A stretch of 5,732 bases of DNA, taken from assembly GCA_012799755.1 (NCBI GenBank), contig JAAZKQ010000514.1, positions 1 to 5,732 on the forward strand, written 5' to 3'. Every line of letters starts with the position of its first letter. Within the stretch, counting starts at the first letter, position 1. Below the pieces are notes generated by a model that did not search any database, was not told where the DNA came from, and saw nothing but the letters and a program-made list of their open reading frames with translations. Shown here one piece after another: positions 4,818-5,732 of the stretch. Made by a program: the position numbers and the translations under genes. The stretch comes from Lentisphaerota bacterium. Its GTDB lineage: Bacteria > Verrucomicrobiota > Lentisphaeria > Oligosphaerales > Oligosphaeraceae.

Positions 4818-5732
4818 ATGGCAGAAGACTTTTATACGATCTTGGATGTTCCCCGGAATGCCAGCCAGGAAGATATCAAAAAGGCATATCGCAAGCTGGC
4901 CATGAAATACCACCCTGATCGCAATCAGGGAAACAAAGAGGCCGAGGAAAAATTCAAGCAGATCTCGTCGGCGTACGAGGTGCTCAGTGACGAGCAGAAG
5001 CGTCGGCGTTACGACCAGCTGGGGCACAACATGTACACCCAGTCCGGTCAAGGTGGCACCGGCGGCATGAGCCCGGAGGACATTTTTGCGCAGGCCTTCG
5101 GTGGCAGCGGGGCTGATTTCTTCAGCAGCTTTTTTGGCGGCGGTGGACGCTCGCAGCCTAGTGGTCCGCGCAAGGGCGATGACCTGATTTACGAATTGCA
5201 GATTGATTTTGAAGAGGCGATGTTCGGGGCGGACAAGGAGATTACTTTCCCACGTTCGGATACCTGTTCGAGCTGCAACGGCAGTGGCTGCGAGAAAGGC
5301 AGTTCGCGGCGGACCTGTCCGCAGTGCAACGGTCGTGGTCAGGTGACGATGTCACAGGGCTTTTTCAGCATTCGCCAGACCTGCACGCAATGCCAGGGCA
5401 GCGGCTCAATCATTGAGAAGCCCTGCACGGAATGCCGCGGCCATGGCGTGGTGCAGAAAACGCGCCGCTTGCAGGTGCATATTCCCGCCGGTGTGGATAC
5501 CGGGTCGCGCCTGCGCATGAGCGGCGAGGGCGAGGCCGGCGAGCAGGGCGGCCCGGCCGGTGATCTCTACGTGCGGATCTTTGTGCGCAAGCATGAGGTC
5601 TTTGCCCGTGATGGCGATGACTTGCATTGTGACGTACCCATTCCATTTCATGTGGCGGCGCTGGGCGGCAAGGTCGAAGTGCCGACCATCAACGGCAAGA
5701 CCGAGCTGACCATCCCTGCCGGCATTCAGTCG
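4818..5732 (+). CDS. dnaJ: DnaJ (Hsp40) co-chaperone, 3' end outside window
   Basis: DnaJ binds unfolded proteins, hands them to DnaK and stimulates DnaK ATP hydrolysis. The frame is open from ATG 4818 to the last base, giving 305 residues of a protein usually near 375-380. The J domain (about 1-70) has KKAYRKLAMKYHPDRN with the essential HPD at 32-34. A Gly/Phe-rich region (about 71-118) contains the conserved EDIF (87-90) and FFSSFFGGGG. The zinc domain has all four CXXCXGXG repeats: CSSCNGSG (150-157), CPQCNGRG (167-174), CTQCQGSG (189-196) and CTECRGHG (203-210). The C-terminal substrate-binding domains follow, with IPAGVDTGSRLRMSGEGE (222-239) and AALGGKVEVPT (280-290). This makes it a type I DnaJ, not CbpA or a J-only protein. 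The ribosome binding site is modest (AGGTG 4806-4810). It lies 56 bases downstream of grpE, in a likely chaperone operon that lacks dnaK between the two genes. Confidence 0.97.
   Translation, partial: MAEDFYTILDVPRNASQEDIKKAYRKLAMKYHPDRNQGNKEAEEKFKQISSAYEVLSDEQKRRRYDQLGHNMYTQSGQGGTGGMSPEDIFAQAFGGSGADFFSSFFGGGGRSQPSGPRKGDDLIYELQIDFEEAMFGADKEITFPRSDTCSSCNGSGCEKGSSRRTCPQCNGRGQVTMSQGFFSIRQTCTQCQGSGSIIEKPCTECRGHGVVQKTRRLQVHIPAGVDTGSRLRMSGEGEAGEQGGPAGDLYVRIFVRKHEVFARDGDDLHCDVPIPFHVAALGGKVEVPTINGKTELTIPAGIQS

Overview
The window reads as an ordinary bacterial chromosomal segment of moderately high GC, by eye in the high fifties percent. All five genes lie on the + strand. They are the 3' end of a putative glycosidase gene, manA (mannose-6-phosphate isomerase), a gene for a five-S1-domain RNA-binding protein, grpE, and the first ~305 codons of dnaJ, which runs off the right edge. 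The glycosidase tail resembles proteins common in carbohydrate-degrading Planctomycetes-Verrucomicrobia-Lentisphaerae bacteria. The short degenerate CGCAGATT-type intergenic repeats would also fit that group. This placement is an inference from remembered resemblance, not a database result.

Layout: 1-620 is the C-terminus of a glycosidase-like protein. 621-929 is a non-coding gap with 9-10 bp periodic repeats, three perfect inverted repeats and a possible promoter. 930-2147 is manA, followed at about 2173-2199 by a convincing intrinsic terminator. 2200-2332 is non-coding and holds a third degenerate repeat copy and a weak promoter candidate. 2333-3811 is the S1-domain gene. 3812-4023 is non-coding and ends in two overlapping, mutually exclusive inverted repeats just ahead of grpE. 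4024-4761 is grpE, with its start moved to the ATG that has a good ribosome binding site. 4818-5732 is dnaJ, with its J domain, G/F region and all four zinc-binding repeats intact.

Functionally there are two blocks. The left block is sugar metabolism: a glycoside hydrolase-like protein and the isomerase that feeds mannose 6-phosphate into glycolysis or supplies it for mannosylated glycans. The right block is translation and protein quality control: the S1 protein and the DnaK co-chaperones GrpE and DnaJ. grpE and dnaJ are separated by only 56 bases and are probably co-transcribed. Neither hrcA nor dnaK lies in the usual position next to grpE, and no CIRCE operator is visible. I found no mobile element, CRISPR array, RNA gene or clearly novel system. 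The points most worth a second look are the intergenic repeat family and the alternative hairpins before grpE.
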